A stretch of DNA of 64,000 nucleotides from Corynebacterium lizhenjunii (lineage in GTDB: Bacteria > Actinomycetota > Actinomycetes > Mycobacteriales > Mycobacteriaceae): positions 1,426,001-1,490,000 of the forward strand of contig NZ_CP064954.1 in the NCBI RefSeq assembly GCF_011038655.2, written 5' to 3'. Shown piece by piece: positions 45,977-55,012 of the stretch. Position 1 is the first letter of the stretch; every line of letters begins with the position of its first letter. The notes below the pieces were generated by a model that was not told the origin of the DNA, did no database searches, and worked only from the letters and a program-made list of their open reading frames with translations. The translations under genes and the position numbers were made by a program.

Positions 45977-47305
45977 TTACTCTCCCGTGCCGCTATTGCA
46001 CGGAACTAACAAGGCCAGCGCCTCCATGTGGTGCGTGCCGGGGAAGGCATTGACCACGGCCCACTTGTGGATTTCATAGCCGCAGCCCGACCAGGAGGCC
46101 AGGTCGCGGGCGAAGGTTGCCGGATCGCAGCCCACGTGCACTACCGCGTGGGGCTTTGCTTGGGCAATGCCCTCTACTACCTCCTGCCCTGCCCCAGCGC
46201 GCGGTGGGTCCAAAACCACGACATCAGGGGCCGGCAGCTGTGGCAAGGCCGCCTCTACCGTGGCGTTATAAAACTCCACGTTGAGATCACCTACCAGCAG
46301 TGTGGACGTATTCGCGGATGGCGAGTAATCCACCGAGCAAATGGTGTGCTCAACGTCAGTGCCTTGACTCACGCGCCCGGCGCTCGCCGTTTGGAATGCA
46401 CGTGCCAGCGCAGGAGCAAAGACGCCTACTCCGCCGTAGAGGTCCCAGGCGGTGCCGCGAGCGGCATAGGCAGACTCGCACAGGACGGTGGCCAACCAGG
46501 TCTCGATGAGCTGGGAGTACACCTCCGGGGCTTTGACGTGGGCCTGCCAAAAGCCGGTGGCGGGGAATTCAAAGGACTGCTCACCACAGTGCTCAACTAC
46601 CGTGCCACTGCCCTCAATAACCTCAGTGATGTACTCCACGCGTCGGCCTCGCGGCGCACGGCGGGACTCCACCACATGGCGGGTACGTGTCGCGTCCATC
46701 ACCGCAATCACCTCAGCACCGGGCGTAAAGCGCCGCGCGTCCGGGCCCATCAGGCCGGAGACTAATCCGGGGTAGAGCTGCGTACATTCGACGTCAGTGA
46801 CAAGTTCGTGGGAGCCCTGCCGACGCAATCCGGCTCGGCCCTGCGCATCCACACCTAGGCGCACCCGAGTGCGCCACCCGCGGTGTGGGGCAAGCTCAAT
46901 CAGTTCTGGCTGCGGCAACTTCTTCATGCCGCCCAACCTGCGCAGTTGGTCTGTGAGAATGTCGGCCTTGATGTCAAGCTCTGCCCCTGGATCCAGTACG
47001 GCAAAGTCACAACACCCAGCGCCTGCGGCGGCTGCGGGACACGCAGACTCCACGCGCAGTGGTGATGCCTGCACCAACTCGATTACTTGCGCGCGCAGAA
47101 ATGCCTTTTTTACCCGCGTGATCTGCGCCAGCACCCGATCATCCGGTAGCGCGCCGCGCACGAACACCACGCGTCCATCTGCGGCATGGGCTATGGCCTC
47201 GCCGCCATGAGCCATGGACTCTACGGCAAGCTCGAGGACATCGCCCTTGGCCGGAACCGACTTGGACACGCCCTCAGGCTGATTGGGCAAAGAACTCTGC
47301 GTCAC
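45977..47305 (-). CDS. TRAM-domain class I SAM-dependent RNA methyltransferase
   Basis: 442 residues: a TRAM OB-fold at about 20-75 (VLELAVESMAHGGEAIAHAA, VFVRGALPDDRVLAQITRV), a Cys-rich stretch (ACPAAAAGAGCCDFAVL), and an RumA/TrmA-like SAM domain with AWDLYGGVGVFAPALARAF and the catalytic Cys in HVGCDPATFARDLASW. The DPPRAG motif (VVVLDPPRAGAGQEVV) is present. It methylates uracil in rRNA or tRNA. The C-terminal end is basic and slightly truncated compared with E. coli RumA. Overlaps the DUF3159 gene by 4 bases. Confidence 0.88.
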   Translation of the reverse strand: MTQSSLPNQPEGVSKSVPAKGDVLELAVESMAHGGEAIAHAADGRVVFVRGALPDDRVLAQITRVKKAFLRAQVIELVQASPLRVESACPAAAAGAGCCDFAVLDPGAELDIKADILTDQLRRLGGMKKLPQPELIELAPHRGWRTRVRLGVDAQGRAGLRRQGSHELVTDVECTQLYPGLVSGLMGPDARRFTPGAEVIAVMDATRTRHVVESRRAPRGRRVEYITEVIEGSGTVVEHCGEQSFEFPATGFWQAHVKAPEVYSQLIETWLATVLCESAYAARGTAWDLYGGVGVFAPALARAFQTASAGRVSQGTDVEHTICSVDYSPSANTSTLLVGDLNVEFYNATVEAALPQLPAPDVVVLDPPRAGAGQEVVEGIAQAKPHAVVHVGCDPATFARDLASWSGCGYEIHKWAVVNAFPGTHHMEALALLVPCNSGTGE

Positions 47306-48036
47306 TGTTGCGGCCTTTCTGGCTGGCTCAGCTCCTGGCTCATGGCGCTCGCGGCCTCTACGGCAGCGTTCGCACGGCGCACCAGCACCACGGTAAAGAG
47401 CACCACCAACGCCGTTAAGGGCCAGCCCATGAGGATGCGAGCGATGCCCAACGTCGTAGTGTCCGTGGTGTTATACAGCTGGTTTTGCACCACGAAACGG
47501 GACAAAAACACCAGGGCCCACCCAGCCGTAGCCACTGAGTAATAGCGCACCGCGGTGGGGACTTCCCGCCACTGCATAGACTCACCATTTAAGCCCTTCC
47601 ATACCACTGCGACTGCAGGCCAACGCACCAGGATGGAGACGACAGCAAGTACCGCTAAGAGCAAAGAAACCCAAATGCCGTACAGGAAATAGCCCTTGGC
47701 ATCCCCGGTCAACCAAGCAATGCCCGCGCACACGCCCACGCCGAGGAAGCTGGACACGGCTGGTTGGAGAGTTTCCTTGCGCAGCACCCGCCACAGGGTG
47801 ATCAACGCGGCTACACCCAAAGCTGCAGCTAGCGCCGGGCCCAGGCCCCACGCATTATTGACGGGAATGAGCACCACCACGGGCACCGTGGCCGCGACCA
47901 ATCCGCCCAGCCCGCCCATTTGTTCCAACAGGGTGGGTTGGGTTTCCGGCTCAGAATTAACTGTGACGCTACCTGCTGCGTTGTCCGCAGGGTCCTCTGC
48001 GGAGTTGTTTGCTGTGAGATTTGTGGCAGGCTCCAT
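47302..48036 (-). CDS. DUF3159 membrane protein
   Basis: 244 residues with about six spans in the DUF3159 layout: LLEQMGGLGGLVAATVPVVV then VLIPVNNAWGLGPALAAALG, and a domain with KGLNGESMQWREVPTAVRYY followed by more spans. An acidic, disordered N-terminus precedes the membrane part. Function unknown; it lies between DUF3710 and a TRAM methyltransferase, a conserved corynebacterial arrangement. The start overlaps the DUF3710 stop by 1 base. Confidence 0.82.
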   Translation of the reverse strand: MEPATNLTANNSAEDPADNAAGSVTVNSEPETQPTLLEQMGGLGGLVAATVPVVVLIPVNNAWGLGPALAAALGVAALITLWRVLRKETLQPAVSSFLGVGVCAGIAWLTGDAKGYFLYGIWVSLLLAVLAVVSILVRWPAVAVVWKGLNGESMQWREVPTAVRYYSVATAGWALVFLSRFVVQNQLYNTTDTTTLGIARILMGWPLTALVVLFTVVLVRRANAAVEAASAMSQELSQPERPQQ

Positions 48037-48908
48037 TAGTTCCTCTGCTCGCTGTCGGGTTGCTCATGCACGGCGTCCATGGTCTCTGCAGCTGCGGCGC
48101 GGGTGGTATCAGAAAGTTGTGCCGCCTCACGCTGGGCCTGCTCCTGGGCCTTGCGCTCTTCCATGGCTTGGGTAACCTGCTCTACCAACGCAGCAGGCAT
48201 GACCACCGGCAAAGAATTACCAGCCAAGATGGGGGCCTCGCCGCGGTAGACGAACGTGCGGGAGGCAATCTCGCGGCCCAGCGCAGCCAAGTCATCTTCC
48301 ATGCCTGCGGGCGCGGCTAAGGTCATGCGCAGCATCCACCGCGGGCCTTCGATACCGATAATACGAATGACACCATTGTCATTGGCACCCACGATTTCGG
48401 TGCCCCACGGACCTTCCTCTACGCGCGTGCGCAGGCCGTCGCCTTCCATGCCCTTGATCAAGTCCTGGGCAGCTCCTACCCACTGGCCACCGTTACGCGG
48501 GGCCGCAAAAGCCACGGGGGTTACCCGCCCAACCCGTGTAACAATGTGGAGCATCTTGGGACCCTCCGGGCCCATCTCCACCTGAACCTGGGACTCCTTC
48601 GGCAGCGGAATCTTCATCGAACCCAGGTCGAGCAGGCCCAGCGAAAAATCACTGAAATCGAAGGTCTCGATGTTGACCACGTCCCCATCAAAGGGACCGA
48701 TTTCTCCATCCACCGGGTCATGAGGCGTGCTAAAAACTGCCACGCCCTCGGTAGTCTCTTGGGCAGGACCCTGGTTAAGGCCCGTGTGCAGATCCGGGTC
48801 TTGCCCTAGCTCCCCCGGCAGGCTGTGGGTGCTGGAGGTAGCGGGGGCATCGGCAGACTGAGCATCTGCAGCGTCGTCTTTGCGCTTGGAAAAGGGCCAA
48901 ACAGCCAT
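48036..48908 (-). CDS. DUF3710 family protein
   Basis: 290 residues. A short N-terminal lysine-rich start (MAVWPFSKRKDDAADAQSAD) precedes an acidic linker, then the DUF3710 domain with GLLDLGSMKIPLPKESQVQV, VAFAAPRNGGQWVGAAQDLI, and EEGPWGTEIVGANDNGVIRI. No catalytic residues are apparent. Actinobacteria-specific, linked to dut and DUF3159. The C-terminus is Ala/Gln/Glu-rich. Confidence 0.85.
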   Translation of the reverse strand: MAVWPFSKRKDDAADAQSADAPATSSTHSLPGELGQDPDLHTGLNQGPAQETTEGVAVFSTPHDPVDGEIGPFDGDVVNIETFDFSDFSLGLLDLGSMKIPLPKESQVQVEMGPEGPKMLHIVTRVGRVTPVAFAAPRNGGQWVGAAQDLIKGMEGDGLRTRVEEGPWGTEIVGANDNGVIRIIGIEGPRWMLRMTLAAPAGMEDDLAALGREIASRTFVYRGEAPILAGNSLPVVMPAALVEQVTQAMEERKAQEQAQREAAQLSDTTRAAAAETMDAVHEQPDSEQRN

Positions 48909-48975
48909 GGGGTGTCCTTAAAAAGTTCTAGTCAGTGGGGTATCTGAGGTGTTCAGGGATTTATTGCGGGGCAGC

Positions 48976-49470
48976 CTACACGCCTGTGGATCCATAGCCG
49001 TCTGCGCCGCGCACGGTGGTGTCCAGCTGCTCTACTTCTTCAAAGTCCACCAACTCCACGCGCTGGATAACCAGCTGGGCAATGCGCATGCCTCGCTTGA
49101 TTTCGATAGGTTCCCGCGGGTCAGTGTTAATGAGACAAACCTTCAACTCTCCGCGATAGTCGGCGTCCACCGTCCCAGGGGTGTTGACAATGGACAGGCC
49201 ATGCTTCGCCGCCAGCCCGGAACGCGGGTGGATCAACCCCACCGTCCCTAAGGGCAGTGCAATGGCAATGCCCGTGCCTACCAGCGCGCGCTCGCCTGGC
49301 TGCAGCGTCACATTCTCTGCGGCGCACAAATCTGCCCCGGCGTCACCCCGGTGGGCGCGTTGCGGTACCGGGATTGCCTTATCCAGGCGCTTAATGCGCA
49401 CCGGACCCAGGTCACTGCGGGCAGCACCAGCAGAAGAGGAACTGGCGGTTTCGGAAGCATTTGAAGTCAC
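48976..49470 (-). CDS. dut: dUTP diphosphatase
   Basis: 164 residues with the five dUTPase motifs: [10 protein letters not shown] (1), [13 protein letters not shown] (2), [13 protein letters not shown] (3), [12 protein letters not shown] (4) and the C-terminal [11 protein letters not shown] (5). It removes dUTP. An N-terminal Ser/Ala-rich extension precedes the core. Chromosomal copy, distinct from the prophage enzyme at 26695. Divergent from the DUF3093 gene. Confidence 0.95.
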   Translation of the reverse strand: MTSNASETASSSSAGAARSDLGPVRIKRLDKAIPVPQRAHRGDAGADLCAAENVTLQPGERALVGTGIAIALPLGTVGLIHPRSGLAAKHGLSIVNTPGTVDADYRGELKVCLINTDPREPIEIKRGMRIAQLVIQRVELVDFEEVEQLDTTVRGADGYGSTGV

Positions 49471-49532
49471 CCGGCATAGTCTACCTGGGTCCCCTTAGCC
49501 GTGCCGCAGTGCACCGCGTAGACTCAGTGATT

Positions 49533-50045
49533 GTGTCTGAGCAAGGGAATAACCATCCGCAACAGCTGTACTCCGAACGCCACTGGGTCCCTTGGTACTT
49601 TTGGATGAACGGCTTCTTTGTCATCGTTATTAGTACCGCCACCTTTGGGCTCAACCGCCCCATCGGCTGGTCCATTGGCATCGCCACAGTACTTAGTGTC
49701 ATTGGGGTGTGGGTGCTGCTGACGTGGTCTAGCACCACCGTGCGCGTAGAGCAAGACCCCGATGGCACCCGCTGGCTGCTGACCAAAGGCGCGCAGTTGC
49801 CTGCCGATGTCGTCTCCCGCTCCCTGGCAGTCCCCGAATCCGCCCGCCGCAACGCACTAGGCCCCCAGCTTGACCCGGCTGCCTTCTTGGTCACCAAAGG
49901 TTGGATGAAGGAACACGTCATGTTGGTGCTCGATGATCCAGAAGATGACACCCCCTATTGGATCATCGCCACCAAAGATCCCCGCGCAGTCCTGGAGGCC
50001 TTCGTGCCAGAGCAAGCCGCCAAGGCGACTGCGACGTTGCGCTAA
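49533..50045 (+). CDS. DUF3093 membrane protein
   Basis: 170 residues from the GTG at 49533, preferred because upstream frame residues lie over the dut start region. LYSERHWVPWYFWMNGFFVI and VISTATFGLNRPIGWSIGIA then TVLSVIGVWVLLTWSSTTVR give two membrane spans, followed by a soluble DUF3093 domain with VEQDPDGTRWLLTKGAQLPA and DTPYWIIATKDPRAVLEAFV. Unknown function; a conserved actinobacterial neighbour of dut and DUF4193. Confidence 0.8.
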   Translation: MSEQGNNHPQQLYSERHWVPWYFWMNGFFVIVISTATFGLNRPIGWSIGIATVLSVIGVWVLLTWSSTTVRVEQDPDGTRWLLTKGAQLPADVVSRSLAVPESARRNALGPQLDPAAFLVTKGWMKEHVMLVLDDPEDDTPYWIIATKDPRAVLEAFVPEQAAKATATLR

Positions 50046-50140
50046 AGGGGGCATCGGCAAACTCAGCTGGCGGCAACGGGCCCCCGAGGCCCCTCCGGGT
50101 CCAGTCCAGCCTAAGCCCCACACGCGACGGCTGCGCGAGC

Positions 50141-50431
50141 CTACGCGCAGTCCATGCAAATGGCGTCGTTGCCTTCCATGTGGGACAGGCGCTTATTGGA
50201 CTGCACTAGGAAACACGAAGAGCACGTGAACTCATTGTCCTGGCGCGGGATGACCTCAACGTTGAGCTCCTCGCCGGTGAGATCATCCATTGGCGGCTCA
50301 AAGGAATCTACGATGTCGCCGTCATCATCCATCCCATTGTTGTCATTCTCAGCGGCCTTAAGGCCCTCAAGAGAGTCAGTTTCGGCTTCGTCTTCTACCC
50401 GGCGGCGCGGGGCGTCATAATCGGTAGCCAT
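50141..50431 (-). CDS. DUF4193 zinc-ribbon protein
   Basis: 96 residues from the ATG at 50431 (MATDYDAPRRRVEDEAETDS). The acidic middle (DDLTGEELNVEVIPRQDNEF) precedes TCSSCFLVQSNKRL...CMDCA, a zinc ribbon of two CxxC pairs. Small, highly expressed proteins with this layout are conserved across actinobacteria and often interact with transcription components; no function is proven from sequence. Confidence 0.85.
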   Translation of the reverse strand: MATDYDAPRRRVEDEAETDSLEGLKAAENDNNGMDDDGDIVDSFEPPMDDLTGEELNVEVIPRQDNEFTCSSCFLVQSNKRLSHMEGNDAICMDCA

Positions 50432-50579
50432 GTATGAGTCCTTCGGTGTAGCGATTTCGAGTATGGGCACCAACTAGCTATGGAATCTAGTTTTTATCGA
50501 TCGCGGATAATAAACCACTCAGCCCGTCTTGTCATTCCGCCTTAGCATACGGGGTAGGCCCGCCACTACCCCCGTTCAC

Positions 50580-51485
50580 CTATTCAGGTAGCTGACCTGC
50601 TACTTTCAGACTCTCAAGCAGGGACCACAGCTGTGGCGCAACCCCTGGTTGTGCGGCAAATAACATCCGCGCCTCACCACCGGTAGCCTCCATCCCCGGG
50701 TGGGCGACCACCACCCCAGCTTCTCTGGCAATAATCGTGCCCGCCGCGCAGTCCCAAGCCTTGACCCCATGTTCGTAGTAGGCATCCACCGTGCCTTCTG
50801 CTACGCGGCACAAATCTAAGGCCGCCGCACCCATCCGGCGAATATCGCGTACAACAGGCAAAATGTGGGCCAGTAGACGCGCCTGAGCTTCTCGCCGCGT
50901 TGCCTGGTACCCAAAGCCAGTTGCTACCAACGCCAGGGCCAAATCTGACTGCGAACGCGGGGTCAAGGCATGAGACGCTCCACCGCGCTCCACCGCTGCG
51001 CCCTGAGCCCAGCCTGCGTGGTATGCCGCGCCACTTTCAACGTTAACCACGGCGCCTGCAACGGGCTCCCCGTCCACAACCGCGCCGACGGAGACCGCAT
51101 ACTCCCCAATGCCGTAAAGGAAGTTCACCGTGCCGTCAATGGGATCGATAACCCACGTCACGCCGGTTCTCCCCGGCGTGTTCTGGCCTTCTTCGCCCAG
51201 AAAACCATCATCGGGGCGATGTTGGCGCAAGAAGGCGACAATGTGGTTCTCGGACTCCGTATCTACCACCGTAACCGGGTCAACGGCACTGGTTTTGGTG
51301 TGGTGTGCTTGCAGGCCACCGTCGGTAGAGGTGCGCAAGAGCTCGCGGCGGCGCCGGGAGACCAATTCCCCCGCGGAGCGCGCAGCTGCTAACGCTAGCT
51401 CCCGCAGTTGCGTTATGAGCACCGCAGGGCAGTCCACGGGTGCAGGGGTGGTCGCAGTGTAGAAAGTACTCATGGCTTCCATCAT
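50580..51485 (-). CDS. suhB: Inositol monophosphatase family protein
   Basis: About 301 residues. The IMPase signatures are clear: [20 protein letters not shown] (WVIDPIDGT), a metal-binding DGFLGEEGQ segment and the C-terminal [20 protein letters not shown]. It hydrolyses inositol-1-phosphate or related sugar phosphates, needed for phosphatidylinositol and mannoside synthesis. Start choice uncertain among several Met codons (MMEAMSTF). Divergent from ppgK. Confidence 0.9.
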   Translation of the reverse strand: MMEAMSTFYTATTPAPVDCPAVLITQLRELALAAARSAGELVSRRRRELLRTSTDGGLQAHHTKTSAVDPVTVVDTESENHIVAFLRQHRPDDGFLGEEGQNTPGRTGVTWVIDPIDGTVNFLYGIGEYAVSVGAVVDGEPVAGAVVNVESGAAYHAGWAQGAAVERGGASHALTPRSQSDLALALVATGFGYQATRREAQARLLAHILPVVRDIRRMGAAALDLCRVAEGTVDAYYEHGVKAWDCAAGTIIAREAGVVVAHPGMEATGGEARMLFAAQPGVAPQLWSLLESLKVAGQLPE

Positions 51486-51595
51486 GCCTGTACTGGCCCA
51501 ACTTGCTCATGGTAGGTGCGCGGGAAGGATTGGACCAAGCTGGGCAGGGTCTGGTTGGACCGTGTTCCTACCGAGCGGGCTATAGACTAGTGCCC

Positions 51596-52378
51596 ATGAC
51601 TAAGCACGCACGCACGGAAGAGCCCACGGTTGCCCAAGCGCTGGGGATAGACATTGGCGGTTCCGGAATTAAAGGCGCCATTGTGGACGTGACCACGGGC
51701 GAGTTTGTGGGCGAGCGGCACAGGATTGCCACGCCCCAGCCGGCCACCCCGCAGGCAGTGGCGGAAACTGTAGCTGAGATTGTGGCACATTTCGGCTGGA
51801 CGGGCCCGGTAGGGATCACGGTTCCCGCCGTGGTGCGCCACCGGATTGTCCGGTCCGCCGCCAACATTGATGCCAGTTGGATTGGCGTGGACTCGCAGCA
51901 GCTTTTTGGCAGTGTGCTGCAGGGCGTGCGTTTTAGTGTACTTAACGATGCCGATGCCGCCGGGCTTGCCGAGGTCGCCTGTGGCGACCCCACAGCCGCG
52001 CGCGGCCCAGTCATTTTCTTAACCTTGGGCACTGGGATCGGCTCAGCCTTCCTCCTCAACGGCCAACTTTTCCCCAACACGGAGCTAGGGCACTTGCGGG
52101 TGGGCAAACACGAGGCGGAACACATCGCTTCTTCTGCGGTCCGGGAGCGAGAGGGCTTGAGTTATAAGAAGTGGGCCAAGCAGCTGGATAAGGTGCTTGC
52201 AGAGTACACAGCTCTATTTAACCCAGAGGCCTTCATAATCGGCGGTGGAATTTCGCGCAAATTCGACAAATGGTGCGGCTATCTGGACTCCCCGGTTCCA
52301 GTAGTACCTGCGCAACTGCGTAATCGTGCGGGGATTGTGGGTGCTGCTTTGGCAGTTAGCCAGGACCTACATCCATAA
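51596..52378 (+). CDS. ppgK: Polyphosphate glucokinase
   Basis: 260 residues from the ATG at 51596; TAGACT seven bases upstream suggests a leaderless mRNA. ROK-type glucokinase motifs: [20 protein letters not shown] (phosphate loop), [13 protein letters not shown] (the sugar-contacting Asn-Asp), [19 protein letters not shown] (second phosphate loop). It phosphorylates glucose with polyphosphate or ATP. In actinobacteria it stands directly upstream of sigA, as here. Confidence 0.92.
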   Translation: MTKHARTEEPTVAQALGIDIGGSGIKGAIVDVTTGEFVGERHRIATPQPATPQAVAETVAEIVAHFGWTGPVGITVPAVVRHRIVRSAANIDASWIGVDSQQLFGSVLQGVRFSVLNDADAAGLAEVACGDPTAARGPVIFLTLGTGIGSAFLLNGQLFPNTELGHLRVGKHEAEHIASSAVREREGLSYKKWAKQLDKVLAEYTALFNPEAFIIGGGISRKFDKWCGYLDSPVPVVPAQLRNRAGIVGAALAVSQDLHP

Positions 52379-52437
52379 GAATTTTTCTCTACAATGCAAG
52401 GAAATCCCCGGCCCATTGACACCGCAGGACCCGGTTC

Positions 52438-52466
52438 CGACACCTAGTAGTCTTGTGCGTTATACT
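52438..52466 (+). promoter_or_regulatory. Candidate sigA promoter
   Basis: TATACT at 52461-52466 lies about 140 bases before the sigA GTG, with CGACAC-like sequence about 16-17 bases upstream. No other good -10 box is seen in this 226-base gap. Confidence 0.4.
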
Positions 52467-52604
52467 GGGCCGTCGATCGTAACTCTGGCCGTGCCGTCGC
52501 GTACCCCGGTTGTGTGAGTTCGCAGCAGCACCCCTGGCTGTTGTGGTACACAATCGCTACGACGCGTGGGGCTGGCCAGCACAACACAAGGCGAAAGGGC
52601 GTAC

Positions 52605-54110
52605 GTGGCAGCCACTGAATCTTCAGAACAGGCACTTGACGGCGGTGCGGAAGCAACCGACGTAAAGCCAGCCAAGAAGACCGCCAAAAAGACGGCGAAG
52701 AAAACCGCCAAGAAGACGGCCAAGAAAACCGCGAAGAAGACGGCTAAAAAGACGGCGAAGAAGTCTGCCAAAAAGTCCGTGAAGAAGGCGGTTAAGAAGG
52801 CCACGAAGCAGACTGTTCGCAAGTCGGCAGCCTCCAAGGCTACTGCCCCGGAGAAGCAGAGCCCCGCTGCAGAAGAAGACGACACCGTAGTCACGGAGGC
52901 CACGGACACCGCGGCCGGTGCGACCGATGTCGTAGCCGACGTGGAGTTTGATCCGGCAGCTGAGGGCTTCGAGCATGATGATGAAGACGATGACCTTGCA
53001 GAAGGTCTGGGAGACGACCTCGAAGAAGACTTGGACGACGGACTCGACGAAGACGAACTCGACTCCGATGACGAGGACGAAGACCAGGATGACGAAGAGG
53101 AAGAGACCTCTTCGGTGTGGGACGAGGAGGACTCCGCCCAGCTGCGCCAAGCACGTAAGGACGCCGCGCTAACCGCTTCTGCGGACTCGGTGCGCGCTTA
53201 CCTCAAGCAGATTGGTAAGGTCGCGCTGCTTAATGCTGAGCAGGAAGTCTCCCTGGCCGAGCGCATTGAAGCCGGCTTGTATGCGCAGTTTAAGTTAGAT
53301 GAGGCGCTTACTGCCGATGCCGCCGATAAGGAGAAATCCTTACGCCCGGCCGAGAAGCGTGACTTGCGCGCCATTGCCCGTGATGGCCGTAAGGCGAAGA
53401 ATCACCTGCTGGAGGCTAACCTGCGCCTGGTGGTCTCCTTGGCCAAGCGCTACACCGGACGCGGTATGGCTTTCCTGGACCTTATTCAGGAGGGCAACCT
53501 GGGCCTTATCCGCGCTGTGGAGAAGTTTGACTACACCAAGGGCTATAAGTTCTCTACCTATGCCACGTGGTGGATCCGCCAGGCCATTACCCGCGCCATG
53601 GCTGACCAGGCCCGCACCATCCGCATTCCGGTGCACATGGTGGAGGTCATCAACAAGCTCGGCCGCATCCAGCGCGAGCTCCTCCAGGATCTGGGCCGGG
53701 AGCCTACGCCGCAGGAGCTGGCGAAAGAAATGGACATAACCGAAGAAAAGGTGCTGGAAATCCAGCAGTACGCGCGTGAGCCCATCTCCTTGGACCAGAA
53801 CATTGGTGATGAAGGTGACAGCCAGCTGGGTGACTTCATCGAAGACTCCGAGGCCGTGGTCGCCGTCGACGCTGTCTCCTTTACCCTCCTCCAGGACCAG
53901 CTACAGGACGTGCTGCACACCCTGTCTGAGCGCGAGGCCGGCGTGGTGCGTCTGCGCTTTGGCTTGACCGACGGGATGCCGCGAACTTTAGACGAAATCG
54001 GTCAAGTCTATGGTGTTACCCGGGAGCGTATCCGCCAGATCGAGTCGAAGACGATGTCGAAGCTGCGCCACCCCTCGCGCTCGCAGGTGCTCCGCGACTA
54101 CCTCGATTAA
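52605..54110 (+). CDS. sigA: Primary RNA polymerase sigma factor
   Basis: 501 residues from a GTG at 52605 (AAAGGG upstream). The N-terminus has an unusual Lys/Ala/Thr tract (residues about 20-70, KKTAKK-like units) then a long acidic stretch, before regions 1.2-4. Core: [40 protein letters not shown] (2.4), region 3, and [20 protein letters not shown] (4.2). It directs transcription of housekeeping genes. Followed by a strong terminator at 54155. Confidence 0.96.
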   Translation: MAATESSEQALDGGAEATDVKPAKKTAKKTAKKTAKKTAKKTAKKTAKKTAKKSAKKSVKKAVKKATKQTVRKSAASKATAPEKQSPAAEEDDTVVTEATDTAAGATDVVADVEFDPAAEGFEHDDEDDDLAEGLGDDLEEDLDDGLDEDELDSDDEDEDQDDEEEETSSVWDEEDSAQLRQARKDAALTASADSVRAYLKQIGKVALLNAEQEVSLAERIEAGLYAQFKLDEALTADAADKEKSLRPAEKRDLRAIARDGRKAKNHLLEANLRLVVSLAKRYTGRGMAFLDLIQEGNLGLIRAVEKFDYTKGYKFSTYATWWIRQAITRAMADQARTIRIPVHMVEVINKLGRIQRELLQDLGREPTPQELAKEMDITEEKVLEIQQYAREPISLDQNIGDEGDSQLGDFIEDSEAVVAVDAVSFTLLQDQLQDVLHTLSEREAGVVRLRFGLTDGMPRTLDEIGQVYGVTRERIRQIESKTMSKLRHPSRSQVLRDYLD

Positions 54111-54154
54111 TCCGCGACCAACTGCGATCAGCTGCGAACGTCCGCGAACAGCTT

Positions 54155-54190
54155 AGCCCCCGGTGTGCTCCGTGTAGAGCTCCGGGGGCT
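54155..54190 (+). terminator. sigA terminator
   Basis: AGCCCCCGG (54155-54163) pairs with CCGGGGGCT (54182-54190) with an 18-base loop, just after the sigA stop. Confidence 0.7.
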
Positions 54191-54283
54191 CATTCATAGC
54201 CAGAGCCCCAAGCAACAGAGCCGCTGGGCTCTTCAACGGCCGGCGGGCTCTTCACTGGCTGGGGCTAGCGTTGAGATGGGGTA

Positions 54284-54844
54284 CTATTTTGTGGTCGCAC
54301 CACTGTCTTCGATCCGCTCATTCAGGCACTGGTCAATAGCGGCTTCGTCCTTCAGCTCGAAGCAGTCAGTGATTCCAGTTTCAACGAGAAAGTTGAAGCC
54401 GACATACACGATGATTGTGGCGACGATCATGCCCAAAACCGAGGTAACTATGCCCACCACGGACATCCAGGTGCGGCGGTTCTCCGGCATGAGCTTGCGC
54501 CCCTTGACCAAAGCGATAATGCCCAGCACAATTCCGATGAGACCCAGTGGATACGCAGGCATGATGATTACGGAGGACAGCAGCGCCACAATACCGAGGC
54601 CCAGGGCCCAGGGAGCGATCGCGTTCTTCGACTGGTTAACGGCCCACTCTCCTGCGCCGGAGTACCCAGCCGGAACCGGGTCCGCGGCACCATAAGCAGG
54701 GGCACCGTAGCTGGGCACGCCGTATGCGGGGGCATCGGCAGACTGAGGCTCCTGCGGGCGCTGGGATCCCTGTGGGCGCTGGGGTTCCTGTGGGCCCTGG
54801 GGTTCCTGGGGTCCTTGGGGGTTCTGCGGGTTGGTCACAAACAA
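54284..54844 (-). CDS. DUF4190 membrane protein with Pro/Gln/Glu repeats
   Basis: 186 residues. The first 50 residues contain NPQNPQGPQEPQGPQEPQ-type repeats and YGVPSYGAPAYG; two membrane spans follow (IAPWALGLGIVALLSSVIIM, LGLIGIVLGIIALVKGR) with a third near the end. The pattern of a proline-rich cytoplasmic tail plus a DUF4190 membrane domain is common in actinobacteria. Function unknown. Convergent with sigA. Confidence 0.78.
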   Translation of the reverse strand: MFVTNPQNPQGPQEPQGPQEPQRPQGSQRPQEPQSADAPAYGVPSYGAPAYGAADPVPAGYSGAGEWAVNQSKNAIAPWALGLGIVALLSSVIIMPAYPLGLIGIVLGIIALVKGRKLMPENRRTWMSVVGIVTSVLGMIVATIIVYVGFNFLVETGITDCFELKDEAAIDQCLNERIEDSGATTK

Positions 54845-55012
54845 CTCACTTTCTTCGTAGAGAAATAATCACCGGACTTAGTGCTCGCCCCGCTGCGCAA
54901 GAGCGGTTGGACCACGGTAGTCACGCGGGGCTGGAGTGCCCACGATAGCGACTAGCCCATGATACCTACCCCCGCCCTACCCCCGCCGGATTGCTCGGGC
55001 AACCGGCAAAAC

